Below are positions 1 to 7,690 of a stretch of 18,958 bases of DNA, piece after piece. Origin of the DNA: Pseudomonadota bacterium (GTDB lineage Bacteria > Pseudomonadota > Alphaproteobacteria > Acetobacterales > Acetobacteraceae); NCBI GenBank assembly GCA_021826485.1, contig JAKAZX010000027.1:1-18958 (forward strand), in the 5' to 3' direction. A program made the translations under genes and the position numbers. How positions within the stretch are numbered: position 1 is the stretch's first letter; each line of letters starts with the position of its first letter. The notes beneath the pieces were generated by a model that was not told where the DNA came from, did no database searches, and worked only from the letters and a program-made list of their open reading frames with translations.

Positions 1-132
1 CGCGGAGTTGCCGCCGGGCCGGTCCAGCTTCTCGACGATCGCGACCGTGGCACCGGCATCCTGGGCCGCGATCGCGGCGGCGAGGCCGCAGGCCCCCGCG
101 CCGATCACCAGGACGTCGAGTTCCCCCGCCAT
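1..132 (-). CDS. FAD-dependent oxidoreductase, N-terminal fragment (cut by window edge)
   Basis: Only the first 44 codons are present, and the gene continues beyond base 1. They encode a classic Rossmann FAD-binding start: a hydrophobic beta strand (LDVLVIG), the dinucleotide motif G11-A-G13-A-C-G16, a helix, and the acidic end of the second strand at E34 (VAIVEK), followed by PGGNS. The EK...GGNS pattern is usual in the FAD_binding_2 group (fumarate reductase/3-ketosteroid dehydrogenase-like flavoproteins). The ATG overlaps the stop of the upstream MmgE/PrpD gene by one base (TGATG), so it is probably translationally coupled and is the last visible gene of the minus-strand operon. It presumably oxidises or reduces an intermediate of the compound imported by the Liv system. 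The substrate is unknown, because the catalytic part lies outside the window. Confidence 0.8.
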   Translation of the reverse strand, partial: MAGELDVLVIGAGACGLAAAIAAQDAGATVAIVEKLDRPGGNSA

Positions 133-1535
133 CACGCCCGGCCCGGCGCGGTCAGTGCCGCGACCGCGTCGCCCCAGCGCTGCGCCAGCGCGGCCGGGGT
201 GCCGGCAACGATCGCCTCCAGCCCGGCCGGCATGGCGGGGAACAGGCCGCCGAGATTGTCGGCGAGCTTCGCCCGCAGCGTGCCCTCATCGAGCGGCCGG
301 TCGGCGCCGCCACGGGCGCTTTCGCAGGTTTCGCTCCATTCTTCCCCGCCGCGGAACCGCCAGGTGACGCGGGCCGGCCGGTCGTTCGGCGGCGCGCCGA
401 CCTGCGCCAGCGGGGCCAGCCGCACCCGCCGGCGCAGCGCCGCGATCGCGTCATCGTGCAGAGTCGCGGTGGCGAAGGCCTGCCGGCCGCCGGTGCCCAG
501 CCGGGCGACCGAGGCGGCGGCGTGCGGCATCGAGAACTTGGCCGCGAGCACGGTCCGCGGCTCGGCCGTGGTCAGCGTCAGGCCGAGCGGATGCGTCTCG
601 ACCAGGATTTCCTCCAGCGCCTCGACCGCGTCCGGCGCCGGCAGGCGGCCGCGCAGGGCGAGCGTCGCCTCCACGGCCGCATGCGCGTACTGACAGCAGG
701 CGAACACCTTGTGATAGCCGTTGCGGACCGCCCAGTCCTCGCCGAGGCCGTTGGTCAGGGCGGCCGGATCGGCGTCGTGGCCGAGCAGCACGGCGAACAC
801 GTCATAGGGGGTTTCGGGGATGCCGCCGATCCCGGCCTCCGCCCAGTCGGCGGCGCGCAGGCCGACCCAGGCGCCGGCGGAGGTCCAGGCATTGCGCACC
901 AACGCCCCTTCCGGCGCGTGGCCGTAGGGACCGGCGAAGGCCATGCTGGCAGCACCGCTGACCGCGTCGAGCAGCGTCGCCGCGTCGTGCCGCCGCAGCG
1001 CCGCGACGGATGCCGCCGCGCCGATCGTGGCGAAGCCGGCATGCGGGTGCAGGTGCAGCACCGGCGCGCGAAAGGCACGCGCGAGCCGCGTGGTGATCTC
1101 ATAGGCAACCGCCAGCGCCGCCAGCACGTCGCCGACCGATGCCCCGGTCGCCTCCGCTTCCGCCAGCATGGCGGGCAGCAGATAGGCACCGGCATGGCAC
1201 GGCGCGCCGCGGTACCCCTCATCCAGCTCGCACCAGGTCGCCGCCATGCCGTTGGCCGCCGCCGCGGTGGCGCGGTCGGTGCGCGGCGCGCCGGGCGCGA
1301 AAACGGCGGCCTCCGCCGGGCCGCCGGCGCGCAGCATCCGGCCGGCCGCCTCGGCCACCTGCGGCTCCGCCGCACCAGCGACCATGGCGCCGAGATCGTC
1401 CATCAGGATTACTGCCGCGCGGCGCCGCACATCCGCCGGCAGCGGCTGCGCGACCGCGGCGGCGGCCCAGGCCGCAAGTGCGCGCATGGCATCGGCCGTA
1501 CGGGCACGCAGGGTTTCGTCGGGTCCGCGCTGCAT
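132..1535 (-). CDS. MmgE/PrpD family protein (2-methylcitrate dehydratase-like)
   Basis: The protein is 467 aa, normal for MmgE/PrpD proteins. Family blocks are visible in order: an ANGMAATWCELDEGY segment at about 94-108, CHAGAYLLPAMLA at 113-125, the histidine-rich HPHAGFATIGAAAS block at 163-176, and KVFACCQYAH at 276-285 (usual form K-x-Y-P-C-C-x-x-x-H). Known relatives include 2-methylcitrate dehydratase PrpD, cis-aconitate decarboxylase and iminodisuccinate epimerase, so dehydration, isomerisation or decarboxylation of a di- or tricarboxylate is plausible but not assignable. The start is the ATG two bases after the livF stop; the downstream flavoprotein overlaps its stop by one base. 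Such genes often sit beside ABC importers and hydantoinase-type genes in proteobacterial catabolic clusters. A much longer open frame extends upstream of this ATG, but it runs over livF and livG in another frame and is not coding. Confidence 0.9.
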   Translation of the reverse strand: MQRGPDETLRARTADAMRALAAWAAAAVAQPLPADVRRRAAVILMDDLGAMVAGAAEPQVAEAAGRMLRAGGPAEAAVFAPGAPRTDRATAAAANGMAATWCELDEGYRGAPCHAGAYLLPAMLAEAEATGASVGDVLAALAVAYEITTRLARAFRAPVLHLHPHAGFATIGAAASVAALRRHDAATLLDAVSGAASMAFAGPYGHAPEGALVRNAWTSAGAWVGLRAADWAEAGIGGIPETPYDVFAVLLGHDADPAALTNGLGEDWAVRNGYHKVFACCQYAHAAVEATLALRGRLPAPDAVEALEEILVETHPLGLTLTTAEPRTVLAAKFSMPHAAASVARLGTGGRQAFATATLHDDAIAALRRRVRLAPLAQVGAPPNDRPARVTWRFRGGEEWSETCESARGGADRPLDEGTLRAKLADNLGGLFPAMPAGLEAIVAGTPAALAQRWGDAVAALTAPGRA

Positions 1536-1537
1536 GG

Positions 1538-2221
<684 letters not shown>

Positions 2222-2224
2222 GTC

Positions 2225-2983
2225 TCAGGTCCCGAAATACAGCTCGGTGAGGCGCGGGTCGGCAATCAGGTCGGCGATGCTGCCGCGCGCCAGCACGCGG
2301 CCTGCGAACATGAACGCGCCCTCGTCGCACAGGTCGCGGATGAAGGCGACATTGTGCTCGACCACGCAGACCGCGACGCCGTCGCGCGCCAGGGCACGCA
2401 CGGCGGACTGGATGCTGCCATAGGCGGCCCCCTCCACGCCGGCCATCGGCTCGTCCAGCAACAGGCAGCGCGGGTCGTTCATCAGCGCGCGGGCGACGCC
2501 GACCAGCTTCTGCTGGCCGAAGGACAGCCGGCCGAGTTCGCTGTGCGCGAACGCCGCAAGCCCGACCCGTTCCAACACCTCGAACGCGCGCCGGCGGGCG
2601 GCGGCGTCGCTCTGGCGCACCAGACGCGGGCGCAGCAGCAGCGCCGCGAGACGCTCGGCCGGATAGCGTCGCGTGCCGATCAGCAGGTTGTCGAGCACGG
2701 TGAGCGAGGCGAACAACCGCAGATTCTGCCAAGTGCGGCTGAGACCGAGCCGCGCCCGCCGGAATGCGGCCAGCCCGCTGAGGTCGCGCCCGTCCAGCGC
2801 GACGCGCCCGGCATCCGGCCGCACCACGCCGGCGACGAGATTGAAGAAGGATGTCTTGCCGGCGCCGTTGGGGCCGATCAGGCCGAGAATGCGCCCTGGC
2901 GGGATGGCGAGATCGATGGCATCCGCAACCACGATGCCGCCGAACCGCTTGCACAGGCCGCGCACCTCAAGCCCGTCCGGCAC
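2225..2983 (-). CDS. livG: Branched-chain amino acid-type ABC importer ATPase LivG
   Basis: This is the second nucleotide-binding subunit. Numbered from the upstream ATG at 3004 it has Walker A GPNGAGKT (44-51), Q-loop TWQN (Q93), signature LSFGQQK (160-166), Walker B LLLDEP (181-186) and switch His H217 (VVEHN). The insert after the Q-loop is the usual LivG type. I place the start at GTG 2983, because GGGAGG sits five bases upstream of it and gives a 252-aa protein, typical for LivG. The ATG at 3004 (259 aa) has no clear ribosome site. Either start overlaps the 3' end of livM, by 17 or 38 bases, and the stop lies three bases before livF. Confidence 0.93.
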   Translation of the reverse strand: MPDGLEVRGLCKRFGGIVVADAIDLAIPPGRILGLIGPNGAGKTSFFNLVAGVVRPDAGRVALDGRDLSGLAAFRRARLGLSRTWQNLRLFASLTVLDNLLIGTRRYPAERLAALLLRPRLVRQSDAAARRRAFEVLERVGLAAFAHSELGRLSFGQQKLVGVARALMNDPRCLLLDEPMAGVEGAAYGSIQSAVRALARDGVAVCVVEHNVAFIRDLCDEGAFMFAGRVLARGSIADLIADPRLTELYFGT

Positions 2984-3878
2984 CGTCGCCTCCCGCCGTC
3001 GCATCCGGCACCGCCGCGCCGCGCCAAAGATCGCCGGCTGCGATCAGCCCGGCCGGGCGGACGAACATGAAAACCAGCACGAGGCCGGTGAACAGGATGC
3101 CCTGCAGCGGGCCGAGGACGCTCGGCGGCAGATCGAGAAAGGTGATCGCCTGCGGCAGCGCCTGCAGCACGACAGCGCCGACCACCGGTCCCCAGACGGT
3201 GCGCATGCCGCCGACCACGACGATGGTGAGCAGCGCGGCGGATTGCAGGATGTCGAACTGGTCGGGGGCAAGGAAGCGGAAGTAATGGGCATACAGCCCG
3301 CCTGCCAGGCCGGCGAGGCCGGCACCGAGCGCGAATACGCCGAGCTTGATCATCATTGCGTTCCGCCCGAGAGCAGCGAACGCAAGTTCATCGTCGCGCA
3401 GCGCGCTCATCGCCCGGCCGTAGGCGCTGCGCGTGATGCCGCGCAGCAGCAGCACGCTGCCGGCCGCCAGCACGATCGCCAGCGCCACATAGACGGCATG
3501 CCCGGTGCTGCGGCCGAACAGTGCCGGGATGTCGGTCAATCCGCCGGCCCCGCCGGTCCAGGTCATGTTCTTGATCGCTTCGAGCACGCCGAGCTGAAAG
3601 CCGATGCTGGCGATCAGCAGGTAGTCCCCGGAAATGCGCAAGGCCGGGACGGCGACCAGCAGCGATGCCAGCAGGGCCGCGACCGCCCCGAGCGGAATCG
3701 CGAGCGCCACCGGCACGCCGGCATCGCGCGCCAGCAGGGCCGAGACATAGGCGCCGATCGCGTAGAACACCGGATGCGCGATCGAGATCAGGCCACCATA
3801 GCCGATGACGAAGTTGAAGCTGGCGGCCAGGATGACCGAGAGCGCCATCAGCATCAGGATGGTGTAGAGATATTCCAT
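2967..3878 (-). CDS. livM: Branched-chain amino acid-type ABC importer permease LivM
   Basis: This 303-aa permease has about eight hydrophobic segments (roughly 5-25, 30-50, 57-80, 85-103, 128-147, 175-197, 213-242, 258-280). It shows the family motif FNFVIGYGGLISIAHPVFYAIGAY (about 21-44), corresponding to the G-x-x-SLGH-A-F-x-G-x-GAY pattern of LivM, and the cytoplasmic coupling loop RSAYGRAMSALRDDELAFAALG (150-171) that contacts an ATPase. The sequence VVVGGMRTVWGP (221-231) is also typical. The N-terminal start is the ATG two bases after the livH stop. The C-terminal 20 residues are polar and overlap livG. It forms the transmembrane channel with LivH in the inner membrane. Confidence 0.94.
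   Translation of the reverse strand: MEYLYTILMLMALSVILAASFNFVIGYGGLISIAHPVFYAIGAYVSALLARDAGVPVALAIPLGAVAALLASLLVAVPALRISGDYLLIASIGFQLGVLEAIKNMTWTGGAGGLTDIPALFGRSTGHAVYVALAIVLAAGSVLLLRGITRSAYGRAMSALRDDELAFAALGRNAMMIKLGVFALGAGLAGLAGGLYAHYFRFLAPDQFDILQSAALLTIVVVGGMRTVWGPVVGAVVLQALPQAITFLDLPPSVLGPLQGILFTGLVLVFMFVRPAGLIAAGDLWRGAAVPDATAGGDGAGRA
2989..2994 (-). promoter_or_regulatory. Ribosome binding site that decides the livG start
   Basis: On the minus strand GGGAGG lies five bases before the GTG at 2983 and within the 3' end of livM. The alternative ATG at 3004 is preceded by a GC-rich stretch without a purine-rich site. This supports the shorter LivG. Confidence 0.6.
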
Positions 3879-3880
3879 GC

Positions 3881-4819
3881 CTATTCGCCCATCGGACCGT
3901 GCAGGCCGACCACGGCGGCGGGGATGCCGCGCGCCAGCCGCCGCCGCTGCGGCAGCCTGATGCCCTGGGGAAAGAACACGATCGCCAGGAACAGGAATGC
4001 GTAGAGCAGGAAGCCCTGCCATTCGGACGGCAGGAACAGCACGCTGGCGTTCTGGCACAGGCCGAGAATGGCCGCCGTCAGCGCCGCACCCCATAGATTG
4101 CCGATGCCGCCGATGATCGTCGCCGCGATGGCGAACAGCAGCAGTTCGATCGCGCTGGTCGGCTGCACCTGCGAGCGGGTGCCGTAGAGGAACATGGCAA
4201 GCCCGGTGATGGCACCGGCGATCAACATCGCGGCGAGATAGGTGCGCTCCTTCGCGATGCCGTAGAATTCGGCGAGGTCCGGGTTGTCGGCCACCGCGAC
4301 CATCGACTGGCCGGTGCGTGTCAGCCGCAGCACGCCGAACAGCACGGCGAGCGTTGTCAGCGTGGCGCCCAGCGCGGGGATGTCCCATTCGCTGACGGCG
4401 ATGCCGCCGACGATGCTGACCGGCCAGAACAGCGAGGGAAACACCGTCGCCGGCCACGTGCCGAACACCAGCATGGCGAGATAGGCGACGAACTCCGCGA
4501 CCACGAGGGTGAAGATGAACACGAACATCGAGGAAGCGCGACGCCGCCGCAGCACGCGAAAGCCGAATACCTCCAGCAGCAGCGACATCAGCAGGGACGC
4601 CGCGATTGCGGCGAGGAAGCCTGCCCAGCCCGGCAGTTCCGCCCGTCCGGACACCGCGAAGGCGGCGTAGAACGCCACCGTCATGGTGGCAGCCTGGGCG
4701 AAGTTGAACACCCGGTTCACCTTCAGGACCAGCGCGAACGCCACTGCGAACAACACGAAGCAGCTCGACGTGGCGAGCGACGTCCAGACGATCTGCAACA
4801 GGATGATGGGAGACAGCAT
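3881..4819 (-). CDS. livH: Branched-chain amino acid-type ABC importer permease LivH
   Basis: This 312-aa integral membrane protein is strongly hydrophobic throughout and begins with a membrane segment at about 7-32. It has the LivH hallmark VNRVFNFAQAATMT at about 34-47; most LivH proteins have His-Gly after FNFA, so the Gln-Ala is a mild variant. The coupling loop TRTGQSMVAVADNPDLAEFYGI at about 168-188 and the IIGGIGNLWGA block (235-246) match LivH. It sits 24 bases downstream of the binding-protein stop and two bases upstream of livM. No good ribosome site is seen before the ATG. It would form the LivHM heterodimer. Confidence 0.93.
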   Translation of the reverse strand: MLSPIILLQIVWTSLATSSCFVLFAVAFALVLKVNRVFNFAQAATMTVAFYAAFAVSGRAELPGWAGFLAAIAASLLMSLLLEVFGFRVLRRRRASSMFVFIFTLVVAEFVAYLAMLVFGTWPATVFPSLFWPVSIVGGIAVSEWDIPALGATLTTLAVLFGVLRLTRTGQSMVAVADNPDLAEFYGIAKERTYLAAMLIAGAITGLAMFLYGTRSQVQPTSAIELLLFAIAATIIGGIGNLWGAALTAAILGLCQNASVLFLPSEWQGFLLYAFLFLAIVFFPQGIRLPQRRRLARGIPAAVVGLHGPMGE

Positions 4820-4843
4820 GCGGCGGCGGTGCGGGGCTGCCCG

Positions 4844-6013
4844 CTAGCCGACCACGGCGAGCTGCGTCCAGGCGCCCCCCTTCACCTGCATCAGATAGAC
4901 CGGCTTCCTGACGGTGTGGTCGGCATTGATTACCAGCTTGCCGGTTAGCGGGAGATCGAAAGTGCCGATGGCGAGCATCTCGGCACGGAAGCTTTCGCCA
5001 GTGACCGGCTGGCTTTTGGCAGCCAGGGAGCGCAATACCGCGGCGATGATGTACGGCGCATCATAGAGATATTGCGTGTACGGAAGCCCGTTCGGCTCGC
5101 GCCCCACTTCCTTCTTCCACCGCTCGACATAGGCGGCCACCGCCGCGCTGTCAGCAGGCCCCGGCGCGAGCGAAGTCGCGATGACGCCCTCGGCCGCCGC
5201 GCCGAGCTGGCGGATCAGGCGCGGATTGTAGATCGAGGAATAGGACGAGATGGTCTGCGTCATGCCGAGCTGGCGCAACTGGGCGATCACCTGTGGCGTG
5301 TCGGCGACCAGACCCTGGATGTGGATGACATCGGGCGAGGCCAGCCGCACCTTCAGGATCTGCCCGGTCCAGTCGGTGGCCTTGGGATCGTAGGCCTCAT
5401 AGGCCACCACCGTCCCGCCGGCCGCCGTGAACACCTTGCGATAGATTTCCGCCGCGACGATGCCGGTTTCGTTGTTGATGTACAGCACGGCGGCGCGCTT
5501 CTTGCCCAACTTGTCCGCTTCGTACTGCGCGACCGCCGTGATATCGACGTCGGCCAGCGGAAACGTGGTGTAGACGTAGTCGCCGAGCTTCGCGATCTGC
5601 GCCGAATTGGCGCCGACAGAAAGTTCGACGGCTTTGGCGTCGTTGGCAACCGGCGCCACCGCCTTAACCACCTCCGACCACGCGGTGACGAACACCGGCA
5701 CTTTTTCGATCGACACCAGCCGGTTTGCCGCCTGGATGCCGATCTGCGGGTCGGCCTGTGTATCGAGCGTGATCGCCTCCAGCTTACGGCCGTTGACGCC
5801 GCCGGCGGCATTGATGGCGTCGAGCCCCCATTGCGCCGCGCGCACCTGATCCTGGCCGTACGTGGCCTGCCCGCCGGTCAGCGGCATGGCGAGGCCGAAG
5901 CGCAGCGGCGCGGCATCCGCAGCAAGTGCCGGCAGTGCCGGCATGGCGCCGGCCGCGGCGATCCCCGCCAGCACGGCACGCCGCGTCGGTCCGGCGGAAG
6001 AATTGGCCTGCAC
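4844..6013 (-). CDS. Periplasmic ligand-binding protein of the HAAT importer (LivK-like)
   Basis: This protein is a Peripla_BP_6-type binding protein of about 389 aa. A TRRAVLAG stretch followed by an alanine-rich hydrophobic core and an ALAADA cleavage region suggests export, possibly by Tat because of the twin arginine. The mature part begins LRFGLAMPLTGGQATYGQDQVRAAQWGLDAINAAGGVNGRKLE, the normal first lobe of LivK/amide-binding proteins, and ends with a lobe typical of the family. I chose the GTG at 6013 because GGAGGAG lies five bases upstream. The ATG at 6037 (397 aa) overlaps the amidohydrolase stop as ATGA but lacks its own ribosome site. It is encoded between the amidohydrolase and livH and delivers the unknown substrate to LivHM. 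Confidence 0.92.
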   Translation of the reverse strand: MQANSSAGPTRRAVLAGIAAAGAMPALPALAADAAPLRFGLAMPLTGGQATYGQDQVRAAQWGLDAINAAGGVNGRKLEAITLDTQADPQIGIQAANRLVSIEKVPVFVTAWSEVVKAVAPVANDAKAVELSVGANSAQIAKLGDYVYTTFPLADVDITAVAQYEADKLGKKRAAVLYINNETGIVAAEIYRKVFTAAGGTVVAYEAYDPKATDWTGQILKVRLASPDVIHIQGLVADTPQVIAQLRQLGMTQTISSYSSIYNPRLIRQLGAAAEGVIATSLAPGPADSAAVAAYVERWKKEVGREPNGLPYTQYLYDAPYIIAAVLRSLAAKSQPVTGESFRAEMLAIGTFDLPLTGKLVINADHTVRKPVYLMQVKGGAWTQLAVVG

Positions 6014-6018
6014 GATGT

Positions 6019-6025
6019 CTCCTCC
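6019..6025 (-). promoter_or_regulatory. Strong ribosome binding site for the LivK-like gene
   Basis: GGAGGAG on the minus strand lies five bases before GTG 6013. It falls inside the coding region if the upstream ATG (6037) is used, which argues for the GTG start and a Tat-like signal close to the N terminus. Confidence 0.65.
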
Positions 6026-6033
6026 CCCGATGT

Positions 6034-6714
6034 TCATGGCACGGCGCGCAGCAGCACGAGCGCCTCCTCGGTCGTCGTCACGTCGGCATATTTCGAGGCC
6101 ATGTCGAACAGGTTGACCGCATGCGACGTGGCGCTGCGGTCATAGACCGCGTCGTGCGGCACCAGGACACGGAAGTTGTAGGCGAACCCGTCAACGACAC
6201 TGCCGCGCACGCAGCCGCTGGTGGTGCAGCCGGTGACGACCAGCGTGTCGGCGCCGCAATCGATCAGATAGCTGGCCAGCGGGGTGCCGAAGAAGGCGCT
6301 CGGGTGCTTCTTGGGCAGCAGGATGTCGTCCGGCAGGGGCGCAATCTCCGGCACGAACTCGTAGCCTTTGGCAGCGACGCCCATGATCGAAGGCACTTTG
6401 CCGGCGAGCCGCCCGTGATCGAAGGCGAATTTCGGCGCGACATGCGGATAGAGGACCGGCCAGCCCCGGCTGCGGAACAGATCGAGCAGCAGACGGATGC
6501 GATGCACCGCCTGCCAGCCGATCTCGCCGCAGGAGGTCGGGAACTCCTTGATCGCGTCCCAGAACGGCAGCGGCGTGGTGCCGACGGTGCGGTACTGCAC
6601 GTCGATGATCAGCAGCGCCGGACGCTTGCCGATCCCGCCGGCGCGGCCGAAGCCGGCGGCGTGGTAGGCGCGCTGCTCCGCCTCGGAAATGATGCCGTCC
6701 CAGGGGTTGCCCAT
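6034..6714 (-). CDS. Isochorismatase-family cysteine amidohydrolase (first copy)
   Basis: This 226-aa cytoplasmic hydrolase has the family's catalytic triad: D38 in LLIIDVQ, K135 just before HPSAFFGT (Lys-x-x-P-S-A-F), and the nucleophile C168 in TTSGCVR. The SAFFGT and TTSGCVR wording fits the N-carbamoylsarcosine amidase/maleamate amidohydrolase branch rather than true isochorismatases. These enzymes release ammonia (and CO2 from carbamoyl groups) from small amides. It is the first gene of the minus-strand operon and is followed by the binding protein, so it probably acts on the imported compound or a product of it. A GGGAGGA lies about 13 bases before the ATG, a long spacing. A paralogue with the same motifs is at 16634-17266. 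Confidence 0.9.
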   Translation of the reverse strand: MGNPWDGIISEAEQRAYHAAGFGRAGGIGKRPALLIIDVQYRTVGTTPLPFWDAIKEFPTSCGEIGWQAVHRIRLLLDLFRSRGWPVLYPHVAPKFAFDHGRLAGKVPSIMGVAAKGYEFVPEIAPLPDDILLPKKHPSAFFGTPLASYLIDCGADTLVVTGCTTSGCVRGSVVDGFAYNFRVLVPHDAVYDRSATSHAVNLFDMASKYADVTTTEEALVLLRAVP

Positions 6715-6776
6715 GCTTGGCTGCCGTCCTCCCGCATCCTGTCCCGGCCGGGCGCGGCGGTTGCCGCCCGAATTTG

Positions 6777-6787
6777 ATATCTGATAT
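6777..6787. promoter_or_regulatory. Candidate operator, inverted repeat in the amidohydrolase/GntR divergent gap
   Basis: ATATC-T-GATAT is a perfect 5-bp inverted repeat with a one-base centre. It also contains part of a tandem TGATAT (6775-6780 and 6782-6787). It is an AT-rich island in a very GC-rich gap and overlaps the -10 of the candidate minus-strand promoter. A short palindrome between a GntR gene and its divergent target is the usual place for a GntR-family operator. The rest of the 238-base gap holds GC-rich sequence and a short reading frame described separately. Confidence 0.4.
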
Positions 6788-6812
6788 GATCGCCTCGGAC
6801 GGCATCGGTCAA
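6784..6812 (-). promoter_or_regulatory. Candidate promoter of the minus-strand Liv operon
   Basis: On the minus strand TTGACC (6812-6807) is separated by 17 bases from TCATAT (6789-6784), a fair -35 and a weak -10. The position, about 70 bases before the amidohydrolase ATG, and the overlap with an inverted repeat are consistent with a regulated promoter. This rests on consensus match alone. Confidence 0.35.
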
Positions 6813-6845
6813 TCCCTCCGTTGCCGCCAGGGCGGGAGGATGCGC

Positions 6846-6887
6846 ATGGCACGCCGCAGCGCCGCAGCCGGCCGGACCTGCCGGTGA
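6846..6887 (+). other. Possible 13-codon leader reading frame ahead of the GntR gene
   Basis: An ATG at 6846 (with another in frame at 6840) follows GGGAGGA (6834-6840) by five bases, the best ribosome site in this gap. It is in a different frame from the regulator and stops after 13 codons with a TGA at 6885-6887. That TGA overlaps a GTG (6884) in the regulator frame. It could be a leader peptide coupled to the regulator, a remnant of a frameshifted start, or chance. Confidence 0.25.
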
Positions 6888-6952
6888 ACGCCGGATCGCG
6901 CCCTAAGCCGGCCGGCAGGGAGCCGGACGGCGCGCGCGACACTGCGGCGCGC

Positions 6953-7690
6953 ATGAGCGTGGTGCTGGACCGTGCCCGCGGCGCCGCTGCGGCCGGGTCG
7001 GCCGCCTTCTCCAAGGCACGGCATGCGTACGAGGTGCTGCGCGGCGAAATCCTGGACGGGCGGCACGCGCCGGGATCGTGGCTGCGGCTGACGCCGATCG
7101 CCGAGCGCCTGGCATTGAGCGAGATGCCGGTGCGCGAGGCGATGCGGCTGCTGGAACAGGATGGGCTGGTCACCATCCACCTGCACCGCGGCGCGCAGGT
7201 CGCCGGGCTGTCCTTCGCACGCGCGCTGGAGATCACCGAGGCGCGCATGTGCCTGGAGGAGGCGGCCGCGGTGGCGGCGATCCCGCACCATGACGCGGCA
7301 ACCCTGGACGCCGCCGAGGGCATCCTGGCGGAGATGCGCGCCCTGGGGCGCAACCGCGTCGAGTTCGCGCTGAAGAACCGCGAGTTCGCGACTGCGGTCT
7401 ATGCCCCCTGCCCCAATCAGTTCCTGCGTGAGCACGTGCAGCATCTGTGGGATCAGGTATGGCAGTATTCCTCAGTCTCGGTGTTCGAGGTGATGCGCCA
7501 TCGCGTCGCCGATTCGCTGCGGGAGAATCGCGACATCTGCGCGGCCATCCGCGCCCGCGACGTGGCCGCGGCCCGCGCGGTCTATGCCCTGCGACTGCAA
7601 CGCTCGATCGATGCGTGGCAGCGGGCGATCGCGCGCATCCAGGCGCGAGCGAAGCTGCCGTCGGCCGCGCCGGCGCGGCGTCCGGCCTAG
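6953..7690 (+). CDS. GntR-family transcriptional regulator with FCD-type effector domain
   Basis: From the ATG at 6953 the protein has 245 aa, normal for the FCD subfamily. The winged helix-turn-helix spans about 20-85 and is convincing: AYEVLRGEILDGRHAPGSWL, then IAERLALSEMPVREAMRLLEQDGLV, then the wing IHLHRGAQVAG. The all-helical effector domain spans about 90-225. At the positions where FCD proteins usually place their metal ligands (Asp, His, His, His) I align N142, A146, N192 and R214, so metal-dependent ligand binding looks lost. No ribosome site precedes ATG 6953; GTG 6884 or TTG 6821 in the same frame are alternatives, but the extra residues look non-coding (Pro/Arg/Asp-rich). It diverges from the Liv operon, its likely target. 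Confidence 0.88.
   Translation: MSVVLDRARGAAAAGSAAFSKARHAYEVLRGEILDGRHAPGSWLRLTPIAERLALSEMPVREAMRLLEQDGLVTIHLHRGAQVAGLSFARALEITEARMCLEEAAAVAAIPHHDAATLDAAEGILAEMRALGRNRVEFALKNREFATAVYAPCPNQFLREHVQHLWDQVWQYSSVSVFEVMRHRVADSLRENRDICAAIRARDVAAARAVYALRLQRSIDAWQRAIARIQARAKLPSAAPARRPA

Noticed and set aside
6760..6828. Direct repeat GTTGCCGCC at 6760-6768 and 6820-6828 flanking the GntR operator
   Set aside because: A nine-base GC-rich word repeated at 60 bases is easily expected by chance in DNA of this composition.
6715..7353. Upstream extension of the first amidohydrolase frame
   Set aside because: It runs over the divergent GntR gene and the promoter gap, with no similarity to the family; the ATG at 6714 gives a normal-length protein.
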